From Pseudomonadota bacterium (lineage in GTDB: Bacteria > Pseudomonadota > Alphaproteobacteria > Acetobacterales > Acetobacteraceae), in contig JAJZNE010000040.1 in NCBI GenBank assembly GCA_021847995.1, positions 1 through 35,934 on the forward strand: a DNA stretch of 35,934 nt. The letters run 5' to 3'. Below are positions 1-11,237 of this stretch, piece after piece (position 1 is the stretch's first letter; each line of letters opens with the position of its first letter). The position numbers and the translations under genes were made by a program. The notes under the pieces are model-generated. The model was not told the DNA's origin, ran no database searches, and saw nothing but the letters and a program-made list of their open reading frames with translations.

Positions 1-992
1 CCCCGGAGGCGGTGGCGGCGCAGCGTGCGGCGGCGCTGGATGCCATGGAAGCGGCGGCGACGGCGCATCGGCGCAGCGCCGATGCCCTGGCGGCGGCCGA
101 GGATGAAGCCGCCGCCGCCGCCCGCGCCGCCCGCGCCGCCGACGCGGCGCTCGCCGGCGCCCGCGAAGCCGTCATCCGCGCCGAGGCGGAGCAGGAAGCG
201 GCATCGCGGGCCTGGGGCGTAGTGGCCGAGCGCATCCTGGAGCGGCTCGGAGCCAGTCCGACGCTGCCCGATCGGCCGGCGGTGCATGACGAGGCGGCCG
301 GGGAGAAGGCGCGGCGGCGGCTGGCGCGGCTGCTGCGCGAGCGCGAGGAGATGGGGCCGGTCAATCTGCGTGCCGAGATCGAGGCCGAAGAGATCGCGGG
401 CCAGAGCGAGACGCTCGCCCGGGAGCGCGCCGAACTGACCACCGCGATCGCCAAGCTGCGCGGCTCCATCGGCCATCTCAACCGCGAGGGGCGGGAGCGG
501 CTGGCGGTGGTGTTCGAGCAGGTGGACCGCAATTTCCAGGCGCTGTTCGCGCGCAATTTCGGCGGCGGGCGGGCGCATCTGGCGCTGGTGGGATCGGACG
601 ATCCGCTGCTGGCGGGGCTGGAAATCTATGCCCAGCCGCCGGGCAAGAAGCTCGCCTCGCTGTCGCTGCTGTCGGGCGGCGAGCAGGCGCTGACCGCGCT
701 CAGCCTGATCTTCGCCGTCTTCCGCTGCAATCCGGCGCCGGTCTGCGTGCTGGACGAGGTGGACGCGCCGCTCGACGATGCCAATGTCGAGCGGTTCTGC
801 GCGCTGCTCGACGACATGGTGCGCGAGACGCGTACGCGCTTCCTGGTGGTGACGCACCATTACCTGACGATGGCGCGGATGGACCGGCTGTACGGCGTGA
901 CGATGCAGGAGCGTGGCGTGTCGCGGCTGCTTTCGGTCGATCTGGCGCAGGCCGCCGGCATGGTGGAACCGCCGCGCATGGCGGCGGAATAG
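1..992 (+). CDS. smc: Chromosome segregation protein SMC, C-terminal part (5' end outside window)
   Basis: This is the tail of the SMC ATPase, which forms the ring-shaped condensin that organises and segregates the chromosome. The reading frame is open from base 3, so the gene enters from upstream; the GTG at 12 is not a true start. Visible in order: an Ala/Glu/Arg-rich coiled coil (to about base 540), the ABC signature LSGGEQ at 669-686, and Walker B with D-loop ([15 protein letters not shown]) from 741. The late VVTHH (switch His) near 847-861 completes the C-terminal ATPase half. The N-terminal Walker A half and the hinge are not in view. The family assignment is very safe. hldE follows 80 bp downstream on the same strand, across a strong hairpin. 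Confidence 0.96.
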   Translation, partial: PEAVAAQRAAALDAMEAAATAHRRSADALAAAEDEAAAAARAARAADAALAGAREAVIRAEAEQEAASRAWGVVAERILERLGASPTLPDRPAVHDEAAGEKARRRLARLLREREEMGPVNLRAEIEAEEIAGQSETLARERAELTTAIAKLRGSIGHLNREGRERLAVVFEQVDRNFQALFARNFGGGRAHLALVGSDDPLLAGLEIYAQPPGKKLASLSLLSGGEQALTALSLIFAVFRCNPAPVCVLDEVDAPLDDANVERFCALLDDMVRETRTRFLVVTHHYLTMARMDRLYGVTMQERGVSRLLSVDLAQAAGMVEPPRMAAE

Positions 993-1019
993 GCCGCACG
1001 CCTGCCGCAGCGCTACCGT

Positions 1020-1052
1020 TGCGGCGCCGTCCGGCGCTATAACGGCGCCGCA
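1020..1052 (+). terminator. Intergenic hairpin between smc and hldE
   Basis: A perfect 11-bp inverted repeat (tgcggcgccgt at 1020-1030, acggcgccgca at 1042-1052) encloses an 11-nt loop. No T-run follows, so it is not a classic intrinsic terminator. It could be a partial terminator or an mRNA-stabilising or processing hairpin. It ends about 20 bases before the hldE start. Confidence 0.5.
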
Positions 1053-1072
1053 GACAGGAACAGGACCGCGCC

Positions 1073-2584
1073 GTGATCCGCGTGACCGACCAGGAGACCC
1101 CGCCGCACGACGCCGCCGCCGACGGTTTGCTGGCCGGGCTGCTGCCGCGCTTCGCCGGGGTTCGCGTGCTGGTGCTCGGCGACATCATGCTCGACCGCTA
1201 CGTGGTCGGCGACGTGCGGCGGATTTCGCCGGAGGCGCCGATCCCGGTGCTGCGGGCAGAGGCGCGGCGGGCGGTGCTGGGCGGGGCGGGCAACGTGGCG
1301 CAGAACGTCGCCGCGCTCGGCGCCGCTTCGCTGCTGGTGGGCGTGGTCGGCATGGACGAGGCGGCGGGGGAGATCGGGCGGCTGCTTTCCGCCACGCCGG
1401 CGATAAAACCCTGCCTGATCGCCGCCCCCGCGCGCCCGACCACGGTCAAGACACGGTTCATGAGCGGCGGGCACCAGTTGCTGCGGCTGGACGAGGAGGA
1501 AAGCGGCGCGATCGACCCGGGGCTGGAGGCGCAGGTGCTAGCCGAGTTCGAGCAGGCCCTGGCCGGCTGCGATGTCGTCGTGCTGTCGGACTACGCCAAG
1601 GGCGTGCTGACCGACCGCGTGCTGACGGGCGCCATCGCCGCCGCACGGGCGGCGGGCCGCAAGGTGATCGCCGATCCGAAACGGGCGACGTTTGGCGCCT
1701 ATCGCGGCGTCGATGTGCTGACGCCGAACGAGGCGGAGGCGGCGCGGGCGACCGGTATCGCGGTCGATGACGACGAGGGTGCCGTCGCGGCCGGCGACCG
1801 GGCGCGCGCGCAGGCGGAGGCGGGCGCGGTGCTGGTGACGCGTTCCGCCAGGGGATTGACGCTGGTGCGCCGCGGTGCCGAGGCCCTGCATCTGCCGACG
1901 CGCGCGCGCGCCGTGGCCGACGTGTCGGGCGCCGGCGACACCCTGATCGGAGCGTTCGCGATCGGGCTGGCGTGCGGCGCGGCGATGCCGGAGGCGGCGA
2001 TGCTGGCCAATGTCGCCGCCGGCCTCTCGGTCAGCAAGCCGGGCACGGCGACGGTGAGCCACGGGGAACTGGGCGCGGCACTGCACCGGCGTGAATTGCT
2101 GGCGCTCGACGGCAAGATCGCCGAGACGGCGGCGGCCGGGGCGCAGGTGGCGGAATGGCGGGCGGAGGGGCTGCGCGTCGGGTTCACCAACGGCTGCTTC
2201 GATCTGGTGCATCCCGGCCATGTGCGCCTGCTGGCGCGCGCGCGGGCAGCGTGCGACCGGCTGGTGGTGGGGCTGAACAGCGACGCCTCCGTCCGCCGGC
2301 TGAAGGGGCCGGACCGGCCGGTGCAGAACGAGATGGCGCGGGCGACGGTGATGGCCTCGATCGCTGCCGTCGATCTGGTGGTGCTGTTCGAGGAGGACAC
2401 GCCGGAGGCGCTGATCGGCGCGCTGCTGCCGGACATCCTGTTCAAGGGCGCCGATTACCGCCTCGACCAGGTGGTGGGCGCCGACATCGTGCGCGCCCAT
2501 GGCGGCGAGGTACGGCTGATCGACCTGGAGGCCGGCCACAGCACCACGGCGACGATCCGGCGGATCAACCGGGGGGCGGGGTAA
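1073..2584 (+). CDS. hldE: Bifunctional heptose 7-phosphate kinase / heptose 1-phosphate adenylyltransferase
   Basis: HldE (RfaE) makes ADP-heptose for the LPS inner core. It phosphorylates D-glycero-D-manno-heptose 7-phosphate, then after dephosphorylation transfers AMP to heptose 1-phosphate. The 503-residue protein has both domains, close to the usual length of about 480. The N-terminal PfkB/ribokinase domain has the early GGAGNVAQN substrate loop and the catalytic DVSGAGDT motif (D283-T290, base D289). The C-terminal nucleotidyltransferase begins near residue 365 with FTNGCFDLVHPGH; its HxGH signature is H380-H383. A GTG start is chosen at 1073, preceded by an AGGA-containing stretch. The last 20 bp overlap the convergent XRE-Uma2 gene. 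No other heptose genes (gmhA, gmhB, hldD) are in view, though those may lie elsewhere. Confidence 0.96.
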   Translation: MIRVTDQETPPHDAAADGLLAGLLPRFAGVRVLVLGDIMLDRYVVGDVRRISPEAPIPVLRAEARRAVLGGAGNVAQNVAALGAASLLVGVVGMDEAAGEIGRLLSATPAIKPCLIAAPARPTTVKTRFMSGGHQLLRLDEEESGAIDPGLEAQVLAEFEQALAGCDVVVLSDYAKGVLTDRVLTGAIAAARAAGRKVIADPKRATFGAYRGVDVLTPNEAEAARATGIAVDDDEGAVAAGDRARAQAEAGAVLVTRSARGLTLVRRGAEALHLPTRARAVADVSGAGDTLIGAFAIGLACGAAMPEAAMLANVAAGLSVSKPGTATVSHGELGAALHRRELLALDGKIAETAAAGAQVAEWRAEGLRVGFTNGCFDLVHPGHVRLLARARAACDRLVVGLNSDASVRRLKGPDRPVQNEMARATVMASIAAVDLVVLFEEDTPEALIGALLPDILFKGADYRLDQVVGADIVRAHGGEVRLIDLEAGHSTTATIRRINRGAG

Positions 2585-3458
2585 GCGGTGCGGTGCCGTC
2601 GCTGCCGGTTTCGGCACCGGCCTCGGGCAGATCGACGTTCTCGTAGAAGGCGACGACCGGGATTTCGATGCCGAGTTCGGGCAGCGCGAGCGTGTCCTCG
2701 GCGGTGAGCGCGGTCGCGGTCCAGTCCGCCCCGGCGTCCGCGCGGGCAAAGACGGTCAGTCCGATGCCGGCATGTTCCAGGATGACGTAGCGGCGGATGG
2801 AGGGCACGGCGCGGTATTCGCGGAGCTTGACGATCCGGTCGGTGCGCCCGGAGGTCGGGCTGAGCACCTCGAACACGACCACCGCACCCTCGATTGTGTA
2901 GGCAGTGTCCGGTACTTTGGTGCATGACACCAGCGCGTCCGGGTAGCGGACCGCGTCCCCGATGGTCGCGAGACCGGCATCCGGCCCGTACGGCCGGCAG
3001 CCGCTCCCTTGCAGGCGCGCGTAGAGCGCACGATGGATGTTGCTGGTCATCGTGCTGTGCCGGAGCGTCCCGCCGGTCATGGCGACAGGCTGGAAGCCGT
3101 CGAACTCGTAGCGCACGTCCTGCGCCTGTGCCCAGGCGAAGAACTGCGCGCGCGTCATCTGCGGCCGGCGGAGGGCGATGTTCATGGAAGTCGGTTTCTG
3201 GAGATCGTCAGACAACTGCTGCGCCACGTCCTCCGCCTCCGGCAGCACATCGCCAAGCGAGATATTAAGCAAGGAAGCCAGTTGCGCCCGATTTGTAAGT
3301 GTAGGACGGGTCGCGCCAGACTCCCACATCGATATTGCGCTCGCCGCAATACCAAGATGATTTGCCAATTCCGCTTGCGTCCATCCTTTCCGTTTCCGAC
3401 CGCCACGAATCACATCACCTAGCATCATCTTCCCTGCCCCATCCTTCATTACCATCAC
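2565..3458 (-). CDS. XRE-type helix-turn-helix protein fused to a Uma2 (DUF820) nuclease-fold domain
   Basis: A 297-residue protein in two parts. Residues about 12-75 are a Cro/CI-like helix-turn-helix (GWTQAELANHLGIAASAISMWE), expected to bind DNA. Residues about 98-280 match the Uma2 family, a PD-(D/E)xK nuclease fold common in cyanobacteria and some other bacteria. Visible landmarks are YEFDG (118-121), RYPDALVS with D174, FEVLSPTS with E197, and K211 in KLREY, so the likely catalytic set looks intact. Uma2 proteins are usually about 190 residues and stand alone. Here M92 sits just where such a protein would start, which suggests in-frame fusion of two genes. The GTG at 3458 follows AAGGGAAAA; ATGs at 3428 and 3425 after AGGGAAG are equally possible starts. 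Biological role unknown; a selfish element, toxin-like nuclease or autoregulated DNA-binding nuclease are all possible. Confidence 0.85.
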   Translation of the reverse strand: MMVMKDGAGKMMLGDVIRGGRKRKGWTQAELANHLGIAASAISMWESGATRPTLTNRAQLASLLNISLGDVLPEAEDVAQQLSDDLQKPTSMNIALRRPQMTRAQFFAWAQAQDVRYEFDGFQPVAMTGGTLRHSTMTSNIHRALYARLQGSGCRPYGPDAGLATIGDAVRYPDALVSCTKVPDTAYTIEGAVVVFEVLSPTSGRTDRIVKLREYRAVPSIRRYVILEHAGIGLTVFARADAGADWTATALTAEDTLALPELGIEIPVVAFYENVDLPEAGAETGSDGTAPLTPPPG

Positions 3459-3489
3459 TTATTTTCCCTTTTGACCGCGACAAATAAGT

Positions 3490-3507
3490 CCGGCTTAATG
3501 CAGCCGG
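3490..3507. promoter_or_regulatory. Inverted repeat upstream of the XRE-Uma2 gene, possible operator
   Basis: The sequence ccggct-taatgc-agccgg is a perfect 6-bp inverted repeat about 32 bp upstream of the XRE-Uma2 start. It lies in an AT-richer stretch (3459-3500) that should hold this gene's promoter. XRE regulators often bind such repeats at their own promoters, so an autoregulatory operator is plausible but inferred. The rest of the 385-bp gap between this gene and thiC holds the thiC promoter and riboswitch; 3510-3640 shows nothing else recognisable. Confidence 0.3.
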
Positions 3508-3640
3508 ATCCGCCGGGAGCGAAAGCGTCCGCTCGTGCGGGGCGCAGGACACCGGATGCGCCGGTTTTCCCCTTTCGCGCAATGGGGGAAGAGACGGGGA
3601 CCGTCGAATGCGACCGCCTTCCGCGCGGCCGACCGACCCG

Positions 3641-3669
3641 TTGACAGCGCCGCCCCGCCGCCCCACCCT
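3641..3669 (+). promoter_or_regulatory. Candidate sigma-70 promoter of thiC
   Basis: A perfect -35 TTGACA at 3641-3646 is followed after 17 bp by a weak -10 (caccct, 3664-3669). The implied transcription start near 3676 falls exactly where the TPP riboswitch fold begins, which supports the assignment. Confidence 0.55.
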
Positions 3670-3675
3670 GGCACT

Positions 3676-6497
<2,822 letters not shown>

Positions 6498-6533
6498 CGG
6501 AAAGACCGTGCGAGCCGCCGCAGGAGAGCGCCC

Positions 6534-7529
6534 ATGCCGCGTCCGCTGACCGTCGCGGTCCAGATGGACCCGATCGAGAGCATCAACATCGATGCCGATT
6601 CGACCTTCGCGCTGATGCTGGCGGCAGAGGCGCGCGGGCATCGGCTGTTCCACTACGAGGTGCGCCACATGGCGCTGTCCGAAGGCATCGCCAAGCCGGG
6701 CGCACGGCGCGAGGAGCGGCTGCGCGCACTCGCCCGCCCGATCACCGTCCAGCGCGTGCCGGGGGCGCATTTCCGCGCCGAAGCGCCGCGCCTGCTCGAC
6801 CTTGCCGCGACCGACGTGATCCTGATGCGCCAGGATCCGCCCTTCGACATGGCCTATATCACCGCGACGCATATGCTGGAGCACGTGCACCGCGCCGACG
6901 GGCGGGGAGGCCCGCTGGTGGTGAACGCCCCCGCCGCGGTGCGCAACGCGCCCGAGAAACTGCTGGTCACGCATTTCCCGGACCTGATGCCGCCGACGCT
7001 GGTGACATGGGATTGGGATGCCATCCGCGGGTTCCGCGCGACGCATAAGGACATCGTGGTCAAGCCGCTGTTCGGCAACGGCGGCGCCGGCGTGTTCCTG
7101 ATCCGCCACGACGACCCCAACCTGAACGCGCTGCTGGAGATGCATTTCGCCCGCTCGCGCGAGCCGCTGATGATCCAGCGCTACGAGCCGGCGGTACGCG
7201 TCGGCGACAAGCGGATCATCCTGATCGAGGGCGAGCCGGCGGGGGCGATCAACCGCGTGCCGGCGTCCGGCGAGGCGCGCAGCAACATGCATGTCGGCGG
7301 GCGGCCGGAGCGCAGCACGCTCACGGCGCGGGACCGCGAGATCTGCGCCGCGATCGGCCCGACGCTGCGCCGGGACGGCCTGATCTTCGTCGGCATCGAC
7401 GTGATCGGCGACTGGCTGACCGAGATCAACGTGACCTCGCCCACCGGCCTGCAGGAAGTGGACCGCTTCGACGGCACCGACCTTGCCGCCCGCATCTGGG
7501 AGGCGATCGAGCGGCGGATCGGTGCCTGA
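6534..7529 (+). CDS. gshB: Glutathione synthetase
   Basis: GshB is the ATP-grasp ligase that joins gamma-glutamylcysteine and glycine to give glutathione in the cytosol. The 331-residue protein begins with the family's typical VAVQMDPIESINIDADSTF. It also has MRQDPPFDMAYI, the ATP-grasp core VVKPLFGNGGAGVFLI, and the C-terminal GDWLTEINVTSPTG metal/ATP site. The length fits (E. coli about 316). The ATG at 6534 follows a clear GCAGGAGAG ribosome binding site. It lies 36 bp after the SirB1-like gene on the same strand and is probably co-transcribed. gshA is not in the window. Confidence 0.97.
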   Translation: MPRPLTVAVQMDPIESINIDADSTFALMLAAEARGHRLFHYEVRHMALSEGIAKPGARREERLRALARPITVQRVPGAHFRAEAPRLLDLAATDVILMRQDPPFDMAYITATHMLEHVHRADGRGGPLVVNAPAAVRNAPEKLLVTHFPDLMPPTLVTWDWDAIRGFRATHKDIVVKPLFGNGGAGVFLIRHDDPNLNALLEMHFARSREPLMIQRYEPAVRVGDKRIILIEGEPAGAINRVPASGEARSNMHVGGRPERSTLTARDREICAAIGPTLRRDGLIFVGIDVIGDWLTEINVTSPTGLQEVDRFDGTDLAARIWEAIERRIGA

Positions 7530-7541
7530 CGACGGGTGCCG

Positions 7542-8093
7542 TTACTTCGGCCGGCCGAAGCGCGCGGTGAAGCTTGCCTTGGCCAGGGTCGCGTAATGCG
7601 TGACGAACCCGACCACGGCCGGCGTCGGGTTCGGCGGCACGTCGAGCTTGTCAGTATTCACGGCATAGATCGTGAAGATGTAGCGGTGCGGCTTGTCGCC
7701 CTTGGGCGGGCAGGGGCCGCCATAGCCGGGGGCGCCATAGTCGGTGTTGCCGAGCACCGCCCCCTCCGGCGTCTTGCCGGGGGCGCCGGCGCCCTGCGGC
7801 AGCGAGGTGACGGAGGCGGGAATGTCGTACATCACCCAGTGCCAGAACCCGCTTCCGGTCGGGGCGTCGGGGTCATAAACCGTCAGCACATAGCCCTTCG
7901 TTCCGGCGGGCGCGCCCTTCCACGACAGCGCCGGCGACATGTTCTGGCCGGTGCAGCCGAAACTGTTGAAGACGAAGGTGTCGCCGATCGTGCCGCCGGG
8001 CTTGATGTCGGGGCTGGTCAGGGTGAACTGCGCGGCCCCGGCGGGCGAAGCGGCGAGGGCGAGGAGCAGAGCCGAGCAGGCAAGAGAGCGCAT
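7542..8093 (-). CDS. Secreted YbhB/YbcL family (PEBP, Raf-kinase-inhibitor-like) protein
   Basis: A 183-residue phosphatidylethanolamine-binding-fold protein with a cleavable signal peptide (MRSLACSALLLALAASPAGA, cut near residue 20), so likely periplasmic. Family motifs are clear: FTLTSPDIKPGG, the ligand-pocket DPDAP followed by FWHWVMYDIP, and GPCPPKGDKPHRYIFTIYA. In bacteria the role of these proteins is poorly known. The open frame extends far upstream (to 10307), but that part is antisense to the ABC transporter. The ATG at 8093 is fixed by a textbook AAGGAGG ribosome binding site and by the signal peptide. It converges on gshB with only 12 bp between the stops, and is divergent from the sugar-binding protein gene. 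Confidence 0.93.
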   Translation of the reverse strand: MRSLACSALLLALAASPAGAAQFTLTSPDIKPGGTIGDTFVFNSFGCTGQNMSPALSWKGAPAGTKGYVLTVYDPDAPTGSGFWHWVMYDIPASVTSLPQGAGAPGKTPEGAVLGNTDYGAPGYGGPCPPKGDKPHRYIFTIYAVNTDKLDVPPNPTPAVVGFVTHYATLAKASFTARFGRPK

Positions 8094-8222
8094 CCTGGTT
8101 TCCTCCTTGCGGCGGGCATTGCCATGCCGGATCATAGCCGCCCGGGCGCGGATTTCCAGATGCATCCCGCACTGGCGGGCGATACGCTCCGCCGGCGCGG
8201 CAACGAACAGGGAGGCAGGCGG

Positions 8223-9431
8223 ATGCGGGTGCGGGCGATGGTGGCGGCGGGGCTGGTGCTGCTGGGCTCGGCGGCGGCGCGGGCGGAAACGGTGCGGGTC
8301 ACGGCGGCCTACTACAGCGACAAGACCGGCCCCTATTTCGAGCAGATGGCGCAGCAGTTCCATGCGCAGAATCCCGGCATCGACATCAGGATCGAAGTCG
8401 TCAACTGGGACAACCTGCTCCAGAAGCTGCAAACCGACATCGCCGGCGGTACCAATGCCGACATCTCCATCATCGGCACGCGCTGGCTGCTCGATTTCGT
8501 CAAGGACGGTCAGGCGGAGGCGCTGGACGGCTACATGGACCAGGCGTTCCGCGACCGCTTCATCGGCACCTTCCTCGCCCCCGGCCAGATCGGCGGCAAG
8601 ACCTTCGGCTTGCCGATCGCCGCCTCGGCCCGCGCGTTGTTCTATAACAAGTCCCTGTTCGCCAAGGCCGGAATCGGCGCCCCGCCGGCGACATGGGACG
8701 AGCTGCGCCAGGACGCGGTGAAGCTGAAGGCGCAGGGCATTGCGGGATTCGGCCTCCAGGGCAAGGCGATCGAGACCGATGTCTACTGGTACTACGCGCT
8801 GTGGACCTATGGCGGCGACGTGGTGCGCGACGGGCATGCCGCGTTCGAGTCCGATGCCGGCGTCGCCGCGCTCAACATGTACAAGGGTCTGATCGACGCC
8901 GGCCTGACCGAGGACGGGCCCACCAATTACAGCCGCGAGGATTTGCAGAACCTGTTCAAGCAGGGGCGCGTGGCGATGGTGATCACCGCCCCCTTCCTGA
9001 TCAACCAGATCGCGGCGGAGGCGCCGGGCCTCGAGTACGGCATCGCGCCGGTGCCGAAGCAGGCGCGCAACGCAACCTATGCGGTGACCGATTCGGTGGT
9101 GCTGTTCAAGAACAGCAAGGTGAAGCAGGCGGCGTGGAAGTTCCTCGATTTCCTGTTCACCAGGGGGCCGCGCGTGACCTTCAACAGGAATGAGGGCTTC
9201 CTGCCGACCACGAAGGCGGCGGCGGCGGATCCGTATTTCACCACCAATGCACGCCTGCAAACATTCGTCGATCTGCTGCCGGACGCGCATTTCGCGCCGA
9301 CCGTGACCGGGTGGGAGGATACCGCCAAGGCGGTGTCGGATGCGGTGCAGGCCGTCTATGTCGGGCAGATGCCGCCGGCGGCGGCGCTGAAGCAGGCGGC
9401 GGCGATCGCGAACGAAGCACTGGGCAAGTAG
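8223..9431 (+). CDS. Sugar ABC transporter, extracellular solute-binding protein (family 1)
   Basis: A periplasmic binding protein of 402 residues that captures a sugar and delivers it to the two permeases encoded next. The N-terminal signal peptide (about residues 1-21, ending ARA) is followed by a family-1 fold: YFEQMAQQFHAQNPGIDI, TNADISIIGTRWL, GLPIAASARALFYNKSLF, and VAMVITAPFLINQI. The protein lacks a lipobox. The ATG at 8223 is chosen over the longer frame because of AGGGAGG just upstream and the signal peptide. The ligand cannot be read from sequence; the downstream aldose dehydrogenase points to a monosaccharide. First gene of an operon running to 11170. Confidence 0.93.
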   Translation: MRVRAMVAAGLVLLGSAAARAETVRVTAAYYSDKTGPYFEQMAQQFHAQNPGIDIRIEVVNWDNLLQKLQTDIAGGTNADISIIGTRWLLDFVKDGQAEALDGYMDQAFRDRFIGTFLAPGQIGGKTFGLPIAASARALFYNKSLFAKAGIGAPPATWDELRQDAVKLKAQGIAGFGLQGKAIETDVYWYYALWTYGGDVVRDGHAAFESDAGVAALNMYKGLIDAGLTEDGPTNYSREDLQNLFKQGRVAMVITAPFLINQIAAEAPGLEYGIAPVPKQARNATYAVTDSVVLFKNSKVKQAAWKFLDFLFTRGPRVTFNRNEGFLPTTKAAAADPYFTTNARLQTFVDLLPDAHFAPTVTGWEDTAKAVSDAVQAVYVGQMPPAAALKQAAAIANEALGK

Positions 9432-9443
9432 GCGCGGACGAGG

Positions 9444-10322
9444 GTGAGGGGCCGCGCGGGCCGCCGGAAAGCCGCCGCCTGGCTGTTGGTGCTGCCGAGC
9501 CTGCTGCTCGCGCTTGCCGTGCTGCTCTATCCGTTCTGGGAGATCCTGAGGCTTTCGGTATCGGACGTGTCGCGTTTCGGGCAGGTGCGCGGCTTCGTCG
9601 GTCTTGCCAACTTCGCCCGGGTGTTCGCCGATCCGGTGTTCCGCGCGGCGCTGCTGCGCACCCTGGTCTGGACCGGCGCGGTGGTGGGCGGCACCGTCCT
9701 GGTTTCGGCCGGCGTCGCGCTGGTGCTGCGGCAGGATTTCGTGGGACGCGGGCTGGCGCGGGTGCTGGTGATGCTGCCGTGGTCGATCTCGCTGTCGATG
9801 GCGGCGATCGTGTGGCTGTGGGCGTTCGACGGCGACCACGGCATGGTCAACACGACCCTGCGCACGCTCGGTCTGCTGCACGGCAACGTGCAGTGGATGG
9901 CGCGGCCGGCGACGGCCTTCCCGGTGGAAATCGGGGCCGGCATCCTGGTCTCGGTCCCGTTCACCACCACCATCCTGCTCGGCGGCCTGTCGTCCATCCC
10001 CGGCGAGATCTATGAGGCGGCGAGCATCGACGGGGCGACGCGGCTGCAATCGTTCCGCCATCTGACGCTGCCGCTGCTGCGCGGCTTCGTCAACATCGCG
10101 ATCGTGCTGAACGTGATCTATGTGTTCAATTCCTTCCCGATCATCTGGGTGATGACGCAGGGCGGGCCGGACAACGGCACGCATATCCTGGTGACCTATC
10201 TGTACGAAGTCGCGTTCCGCCTCGGGCGGCCCGGGCCGGCAGCGGCGGTGTCGCTGGTGATGCTGGCGATCGTGTTCGCGGCCACGCTGCTCTACGTGCG
10301 CCTGCAACGGGAGCGGGCATGA
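9444..10322 (+). CDS. Sugar ABC transporter permease (MalF/UgpA type)
   Basis: An inner-membrane permease subunit of 292 residues with about six membrane segments, the first at about residues 11-33 (AAAWLLVLPSLLLALAVLLY). The cytoplasmic EAA loop that docks the ATPase is conserved near residue 190: YEAASIDGATRLQSFRHLTL, followed by PLL. The start is a GTG at 9444, 12 bp after the binding-protein stop, with GGACGAGG nearby. It overlaps the next permease by 4 bp (ATGA). The pair would form a heterodimeric channel. Confidence 0.93.
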   Translation: MRGRAGRRKAAAWLLVLPSLLLALAVLLYPFWEILRLSVSDVSRFGQVRGFVGLANFARVFADPVFRAALLRTLVWTGAVVGGTVLVSAGVALVLRQDFVGRGLARVLVMLPWSISLSMAAIVWLWAFDGDHGMVNTTLRTLGLLHGNVQWMARPATAFPVEIGAGILVSVPFTTTILLGGLSSIPGEIYEAASIDGATRLQSFRHLTLPLLRGFVNIAIVLNVIYVFNSFPIIWVMTQGGPDNGTHILVTYLYEVAFRLGRPGPAAAVSLVMLAIVFAATLLYVRLQRERA

Positions 10323-11170
10323 CGGTGCGGCGCCTGATCGGGCGGTCGCTGCTGTCCTGGGCGGCGCTGTCGCCGCTGCTGCTGCTGGTGCTGTTCCCGT
10401 TCGCGGTGATGCTGTCCACGGCGCTCAAGCCGATCGACGAGGTGCTCGCCTGGCCGCCGCGCTGGCTGCCGCAGCGCCTCGCGTGGCGCAACTTCGCCGA
10501 TATGTGGACGGCGGCGGATTTCGGCACGGCGGCGCTGAACAGTCTCGGCATCAGCATCGCGGCCACGCTGCTGGCGCTCGCGGTCGCGGTGCCGGCGGCC
10601 TATGCGGTGGCGCGGCTCGATCTGCCGGGGCGCGATCTCTACCGGCAGTTCCTCCTGGTGACGCAGATGCTCTCACCGGTGCTGCTGGTGCTGGGACTGT
10701 TCCGCATGGCGGCATCGGTGCCGTTCGGCGGCGGCACGCTGGTCGATACGCGCACCGGCGTCGTGCTGATCTATGCGGCGTTCAACATTGCCTTCGCGGT
10801 CTGGATGCTGGCGTCGTATTTCGCCACCATCCCGCGCGATCTGGAAGAAGCGGCGTGGATCGACGGCTGCACGCGCGCCGGGGCGGTATTGCGCATCTTC
10901 CTACCGCTGGCGGCGCCGGCGATCGCGGTGACCGCGATCGTCACCTTCGTCGCCGCCTGGAACGAGTTCACCGTGGCGCTGACGCTGCTGCGCGATCCGG
11001 CGAAGCTGACGCTGACCCTGCGCGTGGTGAACCTGGTTGCCGGGCGGTACTCGGTGCAGTGGAACCAGGTGATGGCGGCGACACTGCTGGCGACGCTGCC
11101 GGTCGCGGTGATCTTCACGCTGCTGCAACGCTATCTGGTCCAGGGGCTGACGCTGGGGGCGGTGAAGTAG
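10319..11170 (+). CDS. Sugar ABC transporter permease (MalG/UgpE type)
   Basis: The second permease subunit, 283 residues and about six membrane segments. Typical MalG-class landmarks are the N-terminal hydrophobic helix and FAVMLSTALKPIDEV. The EAA loop near residue 178 reads EEAAWIDGCTRAGAVLRIFL, then PLA. VTFVAAWNEFTVALTLL is also characteristic. The ATGA overlap with the upstream permease implies translational coupling. No ATP-binding subunit (MsmK/UgpC type) follows: a terminator-like hairpin comes directly after the stop. The complex probably uses an ATPase encoded elsewhere, as happens in many carbohydrate importers. Confidence 0.93.
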   Translation: MTVRRLIGRSLLSWAALSPLLLLVLFPFAVMLSTALKPIDEVLAWPPRWLPQRLAWRNFADMWTAADFGTAALNSLGISIAATLLALAVAVPAAYAVARLDLPGRDLYRQFLLVTQMLSPVLLVLGLFRMAASVPFGGGTLVDTRTGVVLIYAAFNIAFAVWMLASYFATIPRDLEEAAWIDGCTRAGAVLRIFLPLAAPAIAVTAIVTFVAAWNEFTVALTLLRDPAKLTLTLRVVNLVAGRYSVQWNQVMAATLLATLPVAVIFTLLQRYLVQGLTLGAVK

Positions 11171-11207
11171 CCCGCCGGCACTGGCCCGGCGGGCCGCCTT
11201 CCTTTAG
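11171..11207 (+). terminator. Likely intrinsic terminator after the ABC transporter genes
   Basis: A perfect 8-bp GC stem (cccgccgg at 11171-11178, ccggcggg at 11186-11193) with a 7-nt loop is followed by a T/C-rich stretch (cttccttt). It begins at the first base after the second permease stop. The T-tract is interrupted, so readthrough into the oxidoreductase gene is possible. Confidence 0.55.
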
Positions 11208-11237
11208 CCTCAGTCGCCCGACGGGAGGGGGAAGGCA

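Noticed and set aside
8094-10307. Upstream extension of the PEBP gene frame (total 921 residues)
   Set aside because: The extension is antisense to the ABC transporter genes. The signal peptide and AAGGAGG site at 8093 mark the real start.
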